Positions 35,207 through 43,703 of a DNA stretch of 64,000 nt are shown piece by piece (positions within the stretch are counted from its first letter, which is position 1; every line of letters starts with the position of its first letter). The position numbers and the translations under genes were made by a program. A model generated the notes under the pieces. The model ran no database searches. It saw only the letters and a list, made by a program, of their open reading frames with translations, and was not told the DNA's origin. This DNA comes from Bacillota bacterium (lineage in GTDB: Bacteria; Bacillota; Bacilli; Paenibacillales; Paenibacillaceae), in the NCBI GenBank assembly GCA_023391635.1, contig JAEWAQ010000070.1, positions 42,792 to 106,791 of the forward strand. Direction: 5' to 3'.

Positions 35207-35887
35207 TCAGGCCTCCATTCTTTCCTTCGGAATTCGGTTCAAGATATTCAAGACTTGCTCCTGGACAGCGTGGTCGATATATTTGTAGTCAAAGATGGCG
35301 CTGCCGACCGTGAACGCCCATGCCCCTGTATTCAGAACGGTTTGGAGCCTGCTTGTGCTGTCGATGCTGCCGGCGACGATCAGCGGAACATCGATGGCGG
35401 ACACAACAGCTTCGATCAATGCCGGCACGTCTCCTTCGAACCGATACGCCAGCAGGTTCACGCCATGCACCCCCTGCATGCGGGACAACCTGCGCGCGCT
35501 ATCGGCAATTTCCGGAATGGTTCCCCGGAGCTTGGAAGGGTGACCGACGACCTGACCGGCAAACGGGAAATATTTGATATTCGTGCCCTTCAGCATGGTC
35601 GTTACTTCTTCCGCATGGGTGCCGCCGAGCAAGTAGTCGACGCCCAGTTCCACGGCAGCCTGGGCAGAGCACAGCTCGTCTTCTTTCTTCTCGCTTACGA
35701 CTTCCAGCATGGCAGGCCGCCCGTCGCTGTGAATCAACTCCGTCAATTTCTTCAACTGATCGAACGGAAGCCCGATATCCTTGAACCCGATATACTCGAG
35801 GCTCGTCTTGCGCACTTCTTCATATACTTCGAACGCGTCCCGGATCGTTGCGTCATTCTTGGTCAACATGAAAATAAACTCAGACAT
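35207..35887 (-). CDS. TIM-barrel phosphate-binding protein of unknown function
   Basis: A 226-residue cytoplasmic protein with a (beta/alpha)8 pattern. Strands are visible in YIGFKDIGLP, AMLEVVSE, YLLGGTH, PLIVAGSID and AFTVGSAIFD. The last two resemble the phosphate-gripping loops of HisA/TrpF-like or ribulose-phosphate-binding barrels. It is similar in size to PcrB (heptaprenylglyceryl phosphate synthase, which uses glycerol-1-phosphate) but lacks PcrB's characteristic sequence, so I do not call it that. It lies between the AraL-like phosphatase and glpD, 1 bp from glpD. The substrate is probably a small phosphorylated compound of this pathway. Confidence 0.7.
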   Translation of the reverse strand: MSEFIFMLTKNDATIRDAFEVYEEVRKTSLEYIGFKDIGLPFDQLKKLTELIHSDGRPAMLEVVSEKKEDELCSAQAAVELGVDYLLGGTHAEEVTTMLKGTNIKYFPFAGQVVGHPSKLRGTIPEIADSARRLSRMQGVHGVNLLAYRFEGDVPALIEAVVSAIDVPLIVAGSIDSTSRLQTVLNTGAWAFTVGSAIFDYKYIDHAVQEQVLNILNRIPKERMEA

Positions 35888-35906
35888 TGTTCAACACTCT
35901 CCTGAT

Positions 35907-36731
35907 TTAATGATGGGATGCCGGAATGAGTTCCAGCAGATTATTCAAAATGTAGTGAGGCCGGTGCGTCGATTGTTCCGCTTCATGCCGGGTGGTTGCC
36001 CCTGTCAGAATCAATCCTCCGGACATGCCGGCGGCGAGCGCCATCCGGATGTCGGTTGCCAGACGATCTCCGACGAGCAGCGTATCCGCAAACGACGATA
36101 CGCCCAACCTGTTCATCAGGGCATCGGTCATATGCTTCGAAGGCTTGCCTACGATCGCTTCCGCCTTGCCGGACGTGCATGCTTCGAGTGCGGCCAGCAT
36201 GGCGGCGCAGTCGGGCAGCCCGCCGCCGGGCACCGGACAATAGGCGTCCGGGTTCGTGGCGACGATTCGCGCTCCGCTCCTGACGGCGTCGAATGCGATT
36301 TGCAGCTTCGCATAGTCGAACGTGCGGTCGAACGAGACGACGACGAGCTCGATTTCCTCCGGCTGGTCCGAGACCGAATAGCCTGAATTTTTCAACAATT
36401 CTACAAGCAGCGGTTCTCCGATTACGTAAATCTTGCTGTTTGCCGCATGACGGGATAAGTAGTACAGCAAGGAATCCGTGGCGGTCAGCACTTGATTCGG
36501 CGCTGTCGGAATGCCGAGTTTCGTCAGTTTGGCTGCATAATCCGCAGGAAGCTCAAGCGGCTTGTTCGTCAGAAACAAGATGTCGGCTTGCTGCTGTTTC
36601 AGCGCTGCGATCATCTCCGCGGCACCCGGCAAGAGCTTGTCGCCCAGATAGATCGTCCCGTCCAAGTCGAAGATGTAGCTCTTGAACCAACGGTCCGGCG
36701 CGCGCGATGCGTGACCCGATGCCGCATTCAT
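35907..36731 (-). CDS. HAD-IIA phosphatase, AraL/NagD-like
   Basis: A phosphatase of about 274 residues. Motif I is YIFDLDGTIYLGD, motif II lies in ILFLTNKPLE, the C2-type cap is in the middle, and motif IV region is LLVGDRLATDIRMALAAGMSG. It is related to B. subtilis AraL, a broad sugar-phosphate phosphatase whose gene also neighbours a glycerol-1-phosphate dehydrogenase gene (araM). The start is ATG 36731, overlapping the upstream stop (ATGA) with GGGAGG upstream. The longer open frame up to 36995 lies on top of the dehydrogenase gene and is not credible as coding. Confidence 0.87.
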   Translation of the reverse strand: MNAASGHASRAPDRWFKSYIFDLDGTIYLGDKLLPGAAEMIAALKQQQADILFLTNKPLELPADYAAKLTKLGIPTAPNQVLTATDSLLYYLSRHAANSKIYVIGEPLLVELLKNSGYSVSDQPEEIELVVVSFDRTFDYAKLQIAFDAVRSGARIVATNPDAYCPVPGGGLPDCAAMLAALEACTSGKAEAIVGKPSKHMTDALMNRLGVSSFADTLLVGDRLATDIRMALAAGMSGGLILTGATTRHEAEQSTHRPHYILNNLLELIPASHH

Positions 36732-38158
36732 AGGCCGCCTCCCGCTTTCGCCGCACGGGCAAAGATGTCGTCGATTGCCGCGTCGTTCCACCAGCCGATA
36801 TAGAACAGGAAATCCGCCAGCGTGAAACGGTTGCGCATGAGGTGGCAATTCGCGACAGCCCACCGGACGGTATCGCCGGGGATGGACGGCGTTAAATCCG
36901 CGAACTTGAGCGGAGCGCCGGCGGCCGACAACGCCCGGCCCATCTCTTCCGGAGAAATCAGCATGCTCCGAAGCTGCTCTTTGTGTTGCGGCCACTGGGC
37001 CAGGAAATCTTGCAGTCCTTGACGGTTATCGTGCCAGCTTGCCAGCTTGACGGCATAATCGTTCAAACATTCGGCAGCTACGCCGCCGCTCGGGTCGATC
37101 CGATCGAATGCTTGGCGAATGAGCGGCTTCACGTCTTCTAGCATCGGGAAACAGCGATCGATGTCGATATTGTCCGGCACCAATTCATCCAGCACCTTCT
37201 CCCACGTCGCGGCGACGACAATGGCGGCAGCCGCCACCTGAGCGCCGTGCAGTGCAAGAGGCCGCTTGCCTGCAGACATATCGATCATATGGCTGATCAG
37301 ATGTTCGGTGCCTGATAACGGGGCAGTCGATCCGGCGACGCCCAAGGATATCCCGCTTAGCGTAAGAACCTTCGCCAGCAATTCGAGCGCTTCCGGCTTC
37401 CGCTCGGCCAACTGGCCGGCCTGATCGAGAAGCTGTCGTCCTTGTCCGCGCAGCATGGCGGGAGGCGCGTGATGATATTGCCGGTTCATTCCGATCACGT
37501 GAGCCAAATACCAATCCACCGGAGCGGTCCACATCGCCATCAAGTCTCCGAATCCGGCGATATTCATCGCTGCGGGCGCGCCTGCGATCGTCTCCAGATC
37601 GATCAGGAGGGCGTCCGGCCAGCGCGAGGGCACCGTCCGCTTAACCCCTGCCTTCAACAGGACGGCCATATCGTCGGAGAACGCATTGACGGAAGCGGCC
37701 GTCTGGACGACGATCAGAGAGCGGTTCGGTGACGGGCCCAGCGCTTCTTTACAGACGTCTACGATCGTGCCGGATCCGACGACGACAACGCAGTTGATGC
37801 CGTCGAACGCCAGGGAGGCGCTGGCGATTGTGGCTTCGTCCGCGTGCAGCTCTTCATCCGGGTGTCCCAGAACGACTTCTTTCACCGCATATCGGGAACG
37901 AAGCATCTGCCCGACATAATCTTTCAGATTCTGGCCTTCCCGATGCATCGGCGTCGTATCGATTGCGATGGCGATCGTGCCGCCATCTCCGAACCTGTCG
38001 ACCATGCCTGGCAACGAATGAATGGCGTCGGAACCGATGGCAATCTGCTTCATGCCGATCGGCTTCAATTTTTGCCCCGGATCCGATCGATTCAACAGGT
38101 ATTGCAACGTGTCAAGCGATGTCGGATCTGCAAACAAAAAAGACACTTCCGCACCCAA
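36728..38158 (-). CDS. sn-Glycerol-1-phosphate dehydrogenase (AraM/EgsA family)
   Basis: A protein of about 476 residues of the iron-ADH-like family. The NAD-binding region is CVVVVGSGTIVDVCKEA, followed by VVQTAASVNAFSDDMAVL, and metal ligands are in NIAGFGDLMA (Asp), SGTEHLISHMID (His) and ALHGAQVA (His). It interconverts DHAP and sn-glycerol-1-phosphate with Ni or Zn. It is longer than AraM (about 394 residues) because of a C-terminal extension. TTG 38158 is chosen: GGGAGGT lies 7 nt upstream, whereas the longer frame (to 38248) overlaps a perfect sigma-A promoter. It is the first gene of the operon. Confidence 0.87.
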   Translation of the reverse strand: MGAEVSFLFADPTSLDTLQYLLNRSDPGQKLKPIGMKQIAIGSDAIHSLPGMVDRFGDGGTIAIAIDTTPMHREGQNLKDYVGQMLRSRYAVKEVVLGHPDEELHADEATIASASLAFDGINCVVVVGSGTIVDVCKEALGPSPNRSLIVVQTAASVNAFSDDMAVLLKAGVKRTVPSRWPDALLIDLETIAGAPAAMNIAGFGDLMAMWTAPVDWYLAHVIGMNRQYHHAPPAMLRGQGRQLLDQAGQLAERKPEALELLAKVLTLSGISLGVAGSTAPLSGTEHLISHMIDMSAGKRPLALHGAQVAAAAIVVAATWEKVLDELVPDNIDIDRCFPMLEDVKPLIRQAFDRIDPSGGVAAECLNDYAVKLASWHDNRQGLQDFLAQWPQHKEQLRSMLISPEEMGRALSAAGAPLKFADLTPSIPGDTVRWAVANCHLMRNRFTLADFLFYIGWWNDAAIDDIFARAAKAGGGL

Positions 38159-38219
38159 TTCAATGACCTCCCATTTTGCAAATTGTCCGAATGTGTTGCA
38201 TTTTCCGGACTTGGGGATC

Positions 38220-38248
38220 ATTTTACTGCTGGAATACGAATGTGTCAA
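38220..38248 (-). promoter_or_regulatory. Sigma-A promoter of the glycerol-phosphate operon
   Basis: Minus strand: TTGACA (38248-38243), 17-bp spacer, TAAAAT (38225-38220). It lies inside the upstream extension of the first gene's open frame, so the gene must start downstream of it. It lies 47 bp after the DeoR gene stop, so the operon can be expressed separately from its regulator. Confidence 0.78.
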
Positions 38249-38294
38249 TCTATTTATTTTGCATTATGATTGTTTTTAGTGACTATGTTTACTT

Positions 38295-39053
38295 TTACGT
38301 GGTTATTATTTGCAATCCAAGGTCGTGATATTGCCTGATTTCTTGTTCGGAGATGGTCGAATCGGTAATGACCATGTCAACTTCGTTTAAACTGCACACC
38401 TTCATGAACGCCGTGATGCGGAATTTGCTGTAGTCGGCCAATGCGAAGGTCTCTTTCGCTCTGCGCATCATCAAGCGGCGGACTTCCGCATCGCCCACAT
38501 GATAATCGGTAAATCCGTTGTCCGGCGAGATGCCGCCGACGCCGATGAAGGCTTTGTCGATATAGAAATCTTCCAGGCTCTTCAACGCGACAGGCCCGGA
38601 CAAGGACAATTCGCCCGACCGCAATTCGCCGCCGCACAGAATGACTTTGGCATGCGGGTGCTCGGACATTTCGACGGCGACCGGCAAGGAGTTCGTAATC
38701 ACCGTTATGTTATTCTTGTTTCGCAGGCATTTGGCCAGCATCAGGGTCGTCGAGCCCAAATCGATGAACACGGCGTCTCCATCTTCTACATATTCCGCAG
38801 CCTTCTTCGCAATCCGTTCCTTCTCGGTAATATTAGACACTTGCCTTTGCGAGATGTGCGGTTCATCGACCGTCTTGTTCAGCATGGCCCCGCCGTGCAC
38901 TTTCTTCAACAGCCCTTGCTTCTCCATCTCATAGAGGTCTCTGCGAACTGTTTCCCTGGTTACATTCAATATTTTGGACAATTCGCCGATTCTCACGGTT
39001 TTCTTATCTTCCAGCAGGGCAATGATCTGCTCTTGCCTTTCGTTTTGCAGCAT
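38295..39053 (-). CDS. DeoR-family transcriptional repressor
   Basis: A 252-residue protein. The N-terminal DeoR HTH (VRIGELSKILNVTRETVRRD, then LLKKVHGGAML) is followed by a sugar-phosphate-isomerase-like sensor domain (IDLGSTTLMLAKCL, ILCGGELRSGELSLSG, DKAFIGVGGISPDNGF). Such regulators bind phosphorylated sugars or polyols and release DNA. AGGAG precedes ATG 39053. The gene lies between the glycerol-phosphate operon and the divergent phosphodiesterase/importer operon, so it most likely controls both. The inducer is likely a phosphorylated intermediate of the pathway (inference). Confidence 0.92.
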   Translation of the reverse strand: MLQNERQEQIIALLEDKKTVRIGELSKILNVTRETVRRDLYEMEKQGLLKKVHGGAMLNKTVDEPHISQRQVSNITEKERIAKKAAEYVEDGDAVFIDLGSTTLMLAKCLRNKNNITVITNSLPVAVEMSEHPHAKVILCGGELRSGELSLSGPVALKSLEDFYIDKAFIGVGGISPDNGFTDYHVGDAEVRRLMMRRAKETFALADYSKFRITAFMKVCSLNEVDMVITDSTISEQEIRQYHDLGLQIITT

Positions 39054-39090
39054 GCCGACTCCTCCAAATTATTATAGTGAACTACAAAAA

Positions 39091-39119
39091 TTATATCCGT
39101 TATGAAGAAAGGAAACAAC
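39091..39119 (-). promoter_or_regulatory. Candidate promoter of the deoR-family gene
   Basis: Minus strand: TTGTTT (39119-39114), 17-bp spacer, TATAAT (39096-39091). A second TATAAT lies closer to the gene (39071-39076 region). Confidence 0.5.
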
Positions 39120-39202
39120 AAGTCCCCAACTAATGACAACCAAAGCGAAACAGCGCGATTTAACCGAATCTGTAGAATTTGCAATTCCATGAGAAATACA
39201 GG

Positions 39203-39231
39203 TTGACAGCTATCTTAAAATCGAATAATAT
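39203..39231 (+). promoter_or_regulatory. Sigma-A promoter of the phosphodiesterase/importer operon
   Basis: TTGACA (39203-39208), 17-bp spacer, TAATAT (39226-39231). The untranslated leader to the first ATG is about 125 nt. The rest of the 310-bp gap between the divergent genes is AT-rich and holds the operator below. Confidence 0.8.
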
Positions 39232-39243
39232 GTCCTCAGGACA
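39231..39243 (+). promoter_or_regulatory. Perfect palindrome at the transcription start, candidate operator
   Basis: TGTCCTCAGGACA: 6-bp arms around a single central C, starting at the last base of the -10 and covering the expected start site. It is well placed for repression by the adjacent DeoR protein or another factor. Confidence 0.5.
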
Positions 39244-39363
39244 GAAAATGCAAAGAAAAGGTAACGAAAACAAAGTAATGCAACAGAGTTAACGTGATTT
39301 TTACAAAATTTTTCTGTCATTCAATGGATGGATGAGAAAATCTGCCAAAAAGGGGTAAAATCG

Positions 39364-40179
39364 ATGCCGAAAGTGATCATGGTTGTGCTGGACGGGTTGA
39401 GATTTGACGTTGCGGTGTCGTCGATGGGGTATCCGGTTCATCTGGTGGAGAAGTCGAAAGGCGCGCTGTACAAAGTTCAGTCCGAGTTGCCAAGCTTGTC
39501 CAGAGTACTTTATGAAGTTTTACTCACCGGAACGCCGAGTTGGCAGAACGGCATAACTGCCAATCACGTGGTTCGGTTGTCCAACCAAACGAGCATCTTC
39601 CACTTATGCAAACAGAACGGTTTGCGAACGGCCGCCGCTGCGGACTATTGGATCAGCGAATTGTATCAGCAGGTGCCGTTCGAGTTTTTCGAGCACCGCG
39701 AACAGCACGACGAGAGCAAGCCGATTCAGCACGGGAAGTTCTACTATGAGTCGGAGTACCCGGACGCTCACGTGTTTGCCGATGCCGAGTTTTTGAGAAA
39801 ACGGTACGATCCGCATTTCCTGTTCATCCATACGATGGGGATCGACGATGCGGGGCACAAGCACACGTTCGACTCCAAGCCATACCGCGCCAAGGCTCGC
39901 GAAGCGGGAAGCCTGCTCGCCCTGTTGCTGCCGCGCTGGATGGAAGAGGGCTATGAGGTGATCATCACCGCGGATCACGGGATGAACCCGGACGGCGCTC
40001 ACGGGGGGACGACGGAGGGTGAGCGGGAAGTGCCGTTATTCTGTTACGGAAGCCGTTTTCGCCCGGGGCATCACGAGGCAATCATTCCGCAATTGGGTAT
40101 CGCGCCGCTTGTTTGCGAACTGCTGGGGATCCCTCCTTCTTCGCAGATGGGGGCGGCGCCATCCATATTAAAATCCTGA
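39364..40179 (+). CDS. Alkaline-phosphatase-superfamily phosphodiesterase (nucleotide pyrophosphatase type)
   Basis: A protein of about 271 residues. MVVLDGLRFDVA near the N-terminus supplies the first metal Asp, LLTGTPSWQNGIT carries the nucleophile Thr/Ser, MGIDDAGHKH supplies Asp and His metal ligands, and ITADHGMN supplies the distal Asp-His pair. This is the type I phosphodiesterase/NPP fold, cleaving phosphodiesters such as glycerophosphodiesters or nucleotide sugars. There is no signal peptide, so it is cytoplasmic. Start ATG 39364 follows AAGGGG; the frame opens at 39328 without a ribosome site. It is first in an importer operon, so it likely splits the imported compound. Confidence 0.83.
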   Translation: MPKVIMVVLDGLRFDVAVSSMGYPVHLVEKSKGALYKVQSELPSLSRVLYEVLLTGTPSWQNGITANHVVRLSNQTSIFHLCKQNGLRTAAAADYWISELYQQVPFEFFEHREQHDESKPIQHGKFYYESEYPDAHVFADAEFLRKRYDPHFLFIHTMGIDDAGHKHTFDSKPYRAKAREAGSLLALLLPRWMEEGYEVIITADHGMNPDGAHGGTTEGEREVPLFCYGSRFRPGHHEAIIPQLGIAPLVCELLGIPPSSQMGAAPSILKS

Positions 40180-40203
40180 GAACAGGAAAGAAGGGGACAT
40201 GCA

Positions 40204-41829
40204 ATGAATTGGACAAATGGAAAGTTCGGAAAAGCTTCAGCAATCGTCTTGTCACTGGCGCTGATTGTTGTTACGCTATTGACAGGATGCAATTCAGGCA
40301 AGAAAGATACGCAGCCAAGCCCAAGCAATCCGGCTTCATCCAGCCCCGCCGACAGCGCGACGCCGACGGCGGCGGCCCCTCCTCCCAAGATCAACATATT
40401 GATCTCTCACGCATTAACCAAGTATGCCATGCAAGCGACCAATGACGACCGCTACATCAAGGAATTGTCCAAGCTGTCCGGGTTCGATCTGTCCTATGAT
40501 ATTCTCGGGCATGACGATGAGTTCGACCAGCAGTTGTCCGTCCGTTTCGCGTCCGGCGATCTTCCCGATCTGATCCGCACCAATAGTATTTTGTCGCCGA
40601 ATCATAAGGGGGCACTGGAGAATGGCGCGTTCCTGGAGCTCGGTCCGCTGATCGACAAGTACGGCCCGAATATCAAGAAGAACATTCCCGAAGAAGTATG
40701 GAAAAGTCCAAAGCTCAGCAAGGACGGCAAGATCTATGGCATTCCCGCATTGCGTCCGTTCCCGGGCACGGATATTCTCTACATCCGCCAGGATTGGCTG
40801 GATAAGCTCGGCATGAAGCAGCCCGTCACGATCGACGATTACCTGGCGTATTTCGAGGCGGTGAAAGTGAATGACATGAACGGCAACGGCGATCCGAACG
40901 ACGAATACGGGTTATATGTTCGTCAGAATATGTCGTATGCGGACTTATTCTTCCCGCAGTTCGCGGGGAACGTGAACTTCTGGCAGTATCGGGACGGCGA
41001 GTTGGTCCCGAACATGATCGTGCCCGAGATGAAGGAAGCGATCAAATTCTGGAAGATGCTGTACGATAAGGGCTACATCAATCCGAACTTGTTCACGAAT
41101 GCGTCGAAGGACTGGATCGCGGGCATTCTGCAAGGCAAAGCCGGCATGTGGCAGCATGAACTGCTAAATTTTCAGTCCACCTGGAGTCTGGATGCATTCG
41201 TAGATCAGCCCGATGCGAAACTCAGCTTCATCAAGAGCCCCGAAGGACCGAATGGACACGGATTGTGGGCGGAGAACGATCAGGTTTATTTCGCCTGGGT
41301 GATCCCGGCCAAGACGAAGAATCCGGAAGAAGTCATCAAGTTCCTGGATTGGGCCTGGTCGGAGGAAGCGGACAACTTCTTCAACTACGGTATTGAAGGC
41401 TATAACTATACGATAGAGGACGGCAAGGTCAAGTGGGATCTGAAAAGTCCGGCCAACGCCGAGAACGAGGCGAACGTATTCTATCAACTGATCTTGAATC
41501 CGCGCGGAGACGGCCGGATGAAGCCGAAATTGCTGGATTATCTCCCGGATTCGGAAATGCTCAAGACCGGCATCGAAGTCGCCACTTATGAAGTGACCAA
41601 GCGGGGCGACCTGCACATGCCCGATCTGAAAGCGCTTGAAGCCCATCCGGAGCTCAATCCGGATATGGAACCTGAATCGCTCTTTCTGGAGATGTTCGCG
41701 AAAATTCTCGTCAAGAACGCGCCGCTCGACGAAACGTTCGACAAGTTTGTCGCGGATTGGAAGAAGCGCGGCGGAGACGCGGCGATCAAGGAAGCAACCG
41801 AGTGGTATCGCGCATTCCACAAGCTGTGA
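40204..41829 (+). CDS. Extracellular solute-binding lipoprotein, LplA-type
   Basis: A 541-residue family-1 binding protein. A signal peptide ends in the lipobox LLTGC, followed by a Ser/Pro/Ala linker. The mature part has FASGDLPDLIRTNS and the calcium-loop-like DMNGNGDPNDEYGLYV typical of large Paenibacillus sugar-binding proteins. It delivers an oligosaccharide or sugar derivative to the two permeases that follow. AAGGGG precedes the ATG. As usual for LplABC systems, no ATPase is encoded here; a shared MsmX-type ATPase elsewhere would energise it (established for B. subtilis). A long hairpin separates it from the permease genes. Confidence 0.9.
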   Translation: MNWTNGKFGKASAIVLSLALIVVTLLTGCNSGKKDTQPSPSNPASSSPADSATPTAAAPPPKINILISHALTKYAMQATNDDRYIKELSKLSGFDLSYDILGHDDEFDQQLSVRFASGDLPDLIRTNSILSPNHKGALENGAFLELGPLIDKYGPNIKKNIPEEVWKSPKLSKDGKIYGIPALRPFPGTDILYIRQDWLDKLGMKQPVTIDDYLAYFEAVKVNDMNGNGDPNDEYGLYVRQNMSYADLFFPQFAGNVNFWQYRDGELVPNMIVPEMKEAIKFWKMLYDKGYINPNLFTNASKDWIAGILQGKAGMWQHELLNFQSTWSLDAFVDQPDAKLSFIKSPEGPNGHGLWAENDQVYFAWVIPAKTKNPEEVIKFLDWAWSEEADNFFNYGIEGYNYTIEDGKVKWDLKSPANAENEANVFYQLILNPRGDGRMKPKLLDYLPDSEMLKTGIEVATYEVTKRGDLHMPDLKALEAHPELNPDMEPESLFLEMFAKILVKNAPLDETFDKFVADWKKRGGDAAIKEATEWYRAFHKL

Positions 41830-41846
41830 CGGATTAGACGGTTAAC

Positions 41847-41889
41847 CAGGTTGGCGCCGGTTCGTTGCTTGCGAACCGACGCCAACCTG
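41847..41889 (+). other. Long intra-operon stem-loop between binding protein and permease genes
   Basis: An 18-position stem with one mismatch (CAGGTTGGCG.CGGTTCG against CGAACCG.CGCCAACCTG) and a 7-nt loop, without a U-tract. It probably stabilises the binding-protein mRNA or dampens read-through, giving the usual excess of binding protein. Confidence 0.6.
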
Positions 41890-41917
41890 TCGTAAATATG
41901 CGAGGGGGATTGCATGG

Positions 41918-42814
41918 GTGCGAAGAATGCTCAGTTATGACCGAATGCTGCTGCTCCTGCTCTGTACGCCTGGCATCTTGCACTTCATTGTGTTCAAGTA
42001 CACGCCGCTGCTCGGCAACGTGATCGCTTTCCAGGAATACAACCTCTTTCAGGGGCTGCGGAACAGTCCGTGGGTCGGTCTGCAACATTTTCAAAACATG
42101 CTCGATTATCCGGAATTTGCGCGAATTATGGGCAACACTTTGCTGCTCAGCCTGTACTCCATTGTATTCGGATTTCCCGCCCCGCTGTTCCTTGCGCTGC
42201 TGCTCAATGAGATGCGGTCACTGCTGCTCAAGCGAACGACGCAAACTTTGCTGTATTTGCCGCACTTTCTATCCTGGATTATCGTCGGGGGCATCGTGAT
42301 CAACTTTCTGTCCATCGACGGCTCGATCAATCAGATTGTTTCCTGGTTCGGCGTGCAACCCCAAGATTGGCTCATCCACTCCGAATATTTCCGGTCCATC
42401 CTGGTCAGCGTCGGTATCTGGAAGGAAGTTGGCTGGGGCATGATCATTTATTTCGCGGCGCTTACCGGCATCAATCCTCACCTGTACGAAGCGGCGATGG
42501 TGGACGGAGCGGGCAGGTGGCGAAGAATGTGGAGCATTACGATTCCGTCGTTGATGCCGGCTATTGTCGTGCTGTTCCTGCTGCGGGTTGGCGTCGTGCT
42601 GGACTCGAATGTGGAACAGGTGCTCGTCTTGCTGAATCCGTTCGTTCGGGATACGGGAGAGGTGATCGACACCTACGTTTACCGGATAGGGTTGCTTGGT
42701 TCGCAGTACAGCTTCACGACAGCGATCGGATTGTTCAAATCCGTCATCGGACTTGCGATGGTCATGATGTTGAATCAGATCAGCAAGAAAGCGACGGGAG
42801 AAAGCATCTATTAG
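41918..42814 (+). CDS. Sugar ABC transporter permease, LplB-type
   Basis: A 298-residue permease with six hydrophobic segments. It opens LLLLLCTPGILHFIVFKYTP and has the EAA loop YEAAMVDGAGRWRRMWSITIPSLMPAIV. This is the CUT1 LplB/YteP group, which pairs with an LplC partner. GTG 41918 is preceded by GAGGGGG at about nine bases; an ATG four bases earlier is out of frame. It forms one half of the channel for the solute bound by the preceding lipoprotein. Confidence 0.9.
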   Translation: MRRMLSYDRMLLLLLCTPGILHFIVFKYTPLLGNVIAFQEYNLFQGLRNSPWVGLQHFQNMLDYPEFARIMGNTLLLSLYSIVFGFPAPLFLALLLNEMRSLLLKRTTQTLLYLPHFLSWIIVGGIVINFLSIDGSINQIVSWFGVQPQDWLIHSEYFRSILVSVGIWKEVGWGMIIYFAALTGINPHLYEAAMVDGAGRWRRMWSITIPSLMPAIVVLFLLRVGVVLDSNVEQVLVLLNPFVRDTGEVIDTYVYRIGLLGSQYSFTTAIGLFKSVIGLAMVMMLNQISKKATGESIY

Positions 42815-42826
42815 GAGTGAAGCGGG

Positions 42827-43693
42827 ATGACCACCTATCGATCCGACCGCATGTTCGCCTGGATCAACAACGCATTCATCATCTTCATCAGCCTGACCAT
42901 GATTTCGCCGCTCATTCATATCGCCGCCATTTCGTTCAGCTCGCCGTATTACGCCAACGCGAATCTGGTTGTTTTCTGGCCCAGAGGGTTCAATACGGAA
43001 GTTTATCATGTTATCTTCGGCATGAAATCGATGTGGCGCTCCATGGCGGTCACGATCTACATTACGGTGCTCGGTACGTTCATCGCCCTGTTCTTCACCG
43101 CGACGATGGCTTACGCCCTGTCGAGACCGCGCATGCCGGCCAGGAAATTCATCCTGCAAGCGACGATCGTATCGTTCATCTTCTCCATTCCGCTGATTCC
43201 GGGCTATCTCGTGGTCAGAAGCGTAGGTTTGGAAAATACGCTGTGGGCGCTCATCATTCCAGGGGCTCTCGGCACGTTCAATATATTGATCATGCGAGCG
43301 TTCTTCAAGGGCATATCCGCCGAGCTGTTCGATGCCGCGCAGATCGACGGCTGCAACGAACTGGGCATATTCGCCCGCATGGCGATTCCGCTGTCGATGC
43401 CCGTTGTCGCCACGATCGCCTTGTTTCATGCCGTCAGCCAATGGAACTCCTATTTCTCGGCGATCATTTATATCCGCTCCCGGGAATTGTACCCGCTGCA
43501 AGTGCTGCTGCGAAGCCTGGTCGTGGATATCGACGGCTCCGGCACGCGTTCCCTGGGAGTGTCGACGGTGACGACGGCCGAGACGATGAAGGCAGGCATT
43601 ATCATTTTCGCGACGGTTCCGATTCTGATCGTGTACCCGTTCTTGCAAAAATATTTTGTCAAAGGCGCCATGTTAGGCTCCTTGAAGGAGTGA
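42827..43693 (+). CDS. Sugar ABC transporter permease, LplC-type
   Basis: A 288-residue permease. It has an N-terminal membrane segment (AFIIFISLTMISPLIHIAAI), an EAA loop (LFDAAQIDGCNELGIFARMAIPLSMPVV) and the C-terminal tail FLQKYFVKGAMLGSLKE typical of LplC/YtcP proteins. AGGAG lies upstream of ATG 42827, 12 bp after the LplB stop. It completes the importer. Confidence 0.92.
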   Translation: MTTYRSDRMFAWINNAFIIFISLTMISPLIHIAAISFSSPYYANANLVVFWPRGFNTEVYHVIFGMKSMWRSMAVTIYITVLGTFIALFFTATMAYALSRPRMPARKFILQATIVSFIFSIPLIPGYLVVRSVGLENTLWALIIPGALGTFNILIMRAFFKGISAELFDAAQIDGCNELGIFARMAIPLSMPVVATIALFHAVSQWNSYFSAIIYIRSRELYPLQVLLRSLVVDIDGSGTRSLGVSTVTTAETMKAGIIIFATVPILIVYPFLQKYFVKGAMLGSLKE

Positions 43694-43703
43694 ACCTGCA
43701 GCA

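Noticed and set aside
35207..35887. PcrB (heptaprenylglyceryl phosphate synthase)
   Set aside because: Similar size and barrel fold and a glycerol-1-P dehydrogenase neighbour, but the PcrB sequence signatures are absent.
36732..36995. Upstream extension of the HAD-IIA phosphatase by 88 codons
   Set aside because: It overlaps the dehydrogenase gene, and a good ribosome site with ATGA overlap exists at 36731.
39251..39275. cre-like sequence around GGTAACGAAAACA in the divergent DeoR region
   Set aside because: Two to three mismatches to the core cre consensus, including the first TG; too weak to annotate.
42269..43648. A 459-codon minus-strand frame opposite the LplB and LplC permease genes
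   Set aside because: His-, Arg- and Asp-rich antisense of membrane-protein codons; no domains, and the opposite strand carries clear permeases.
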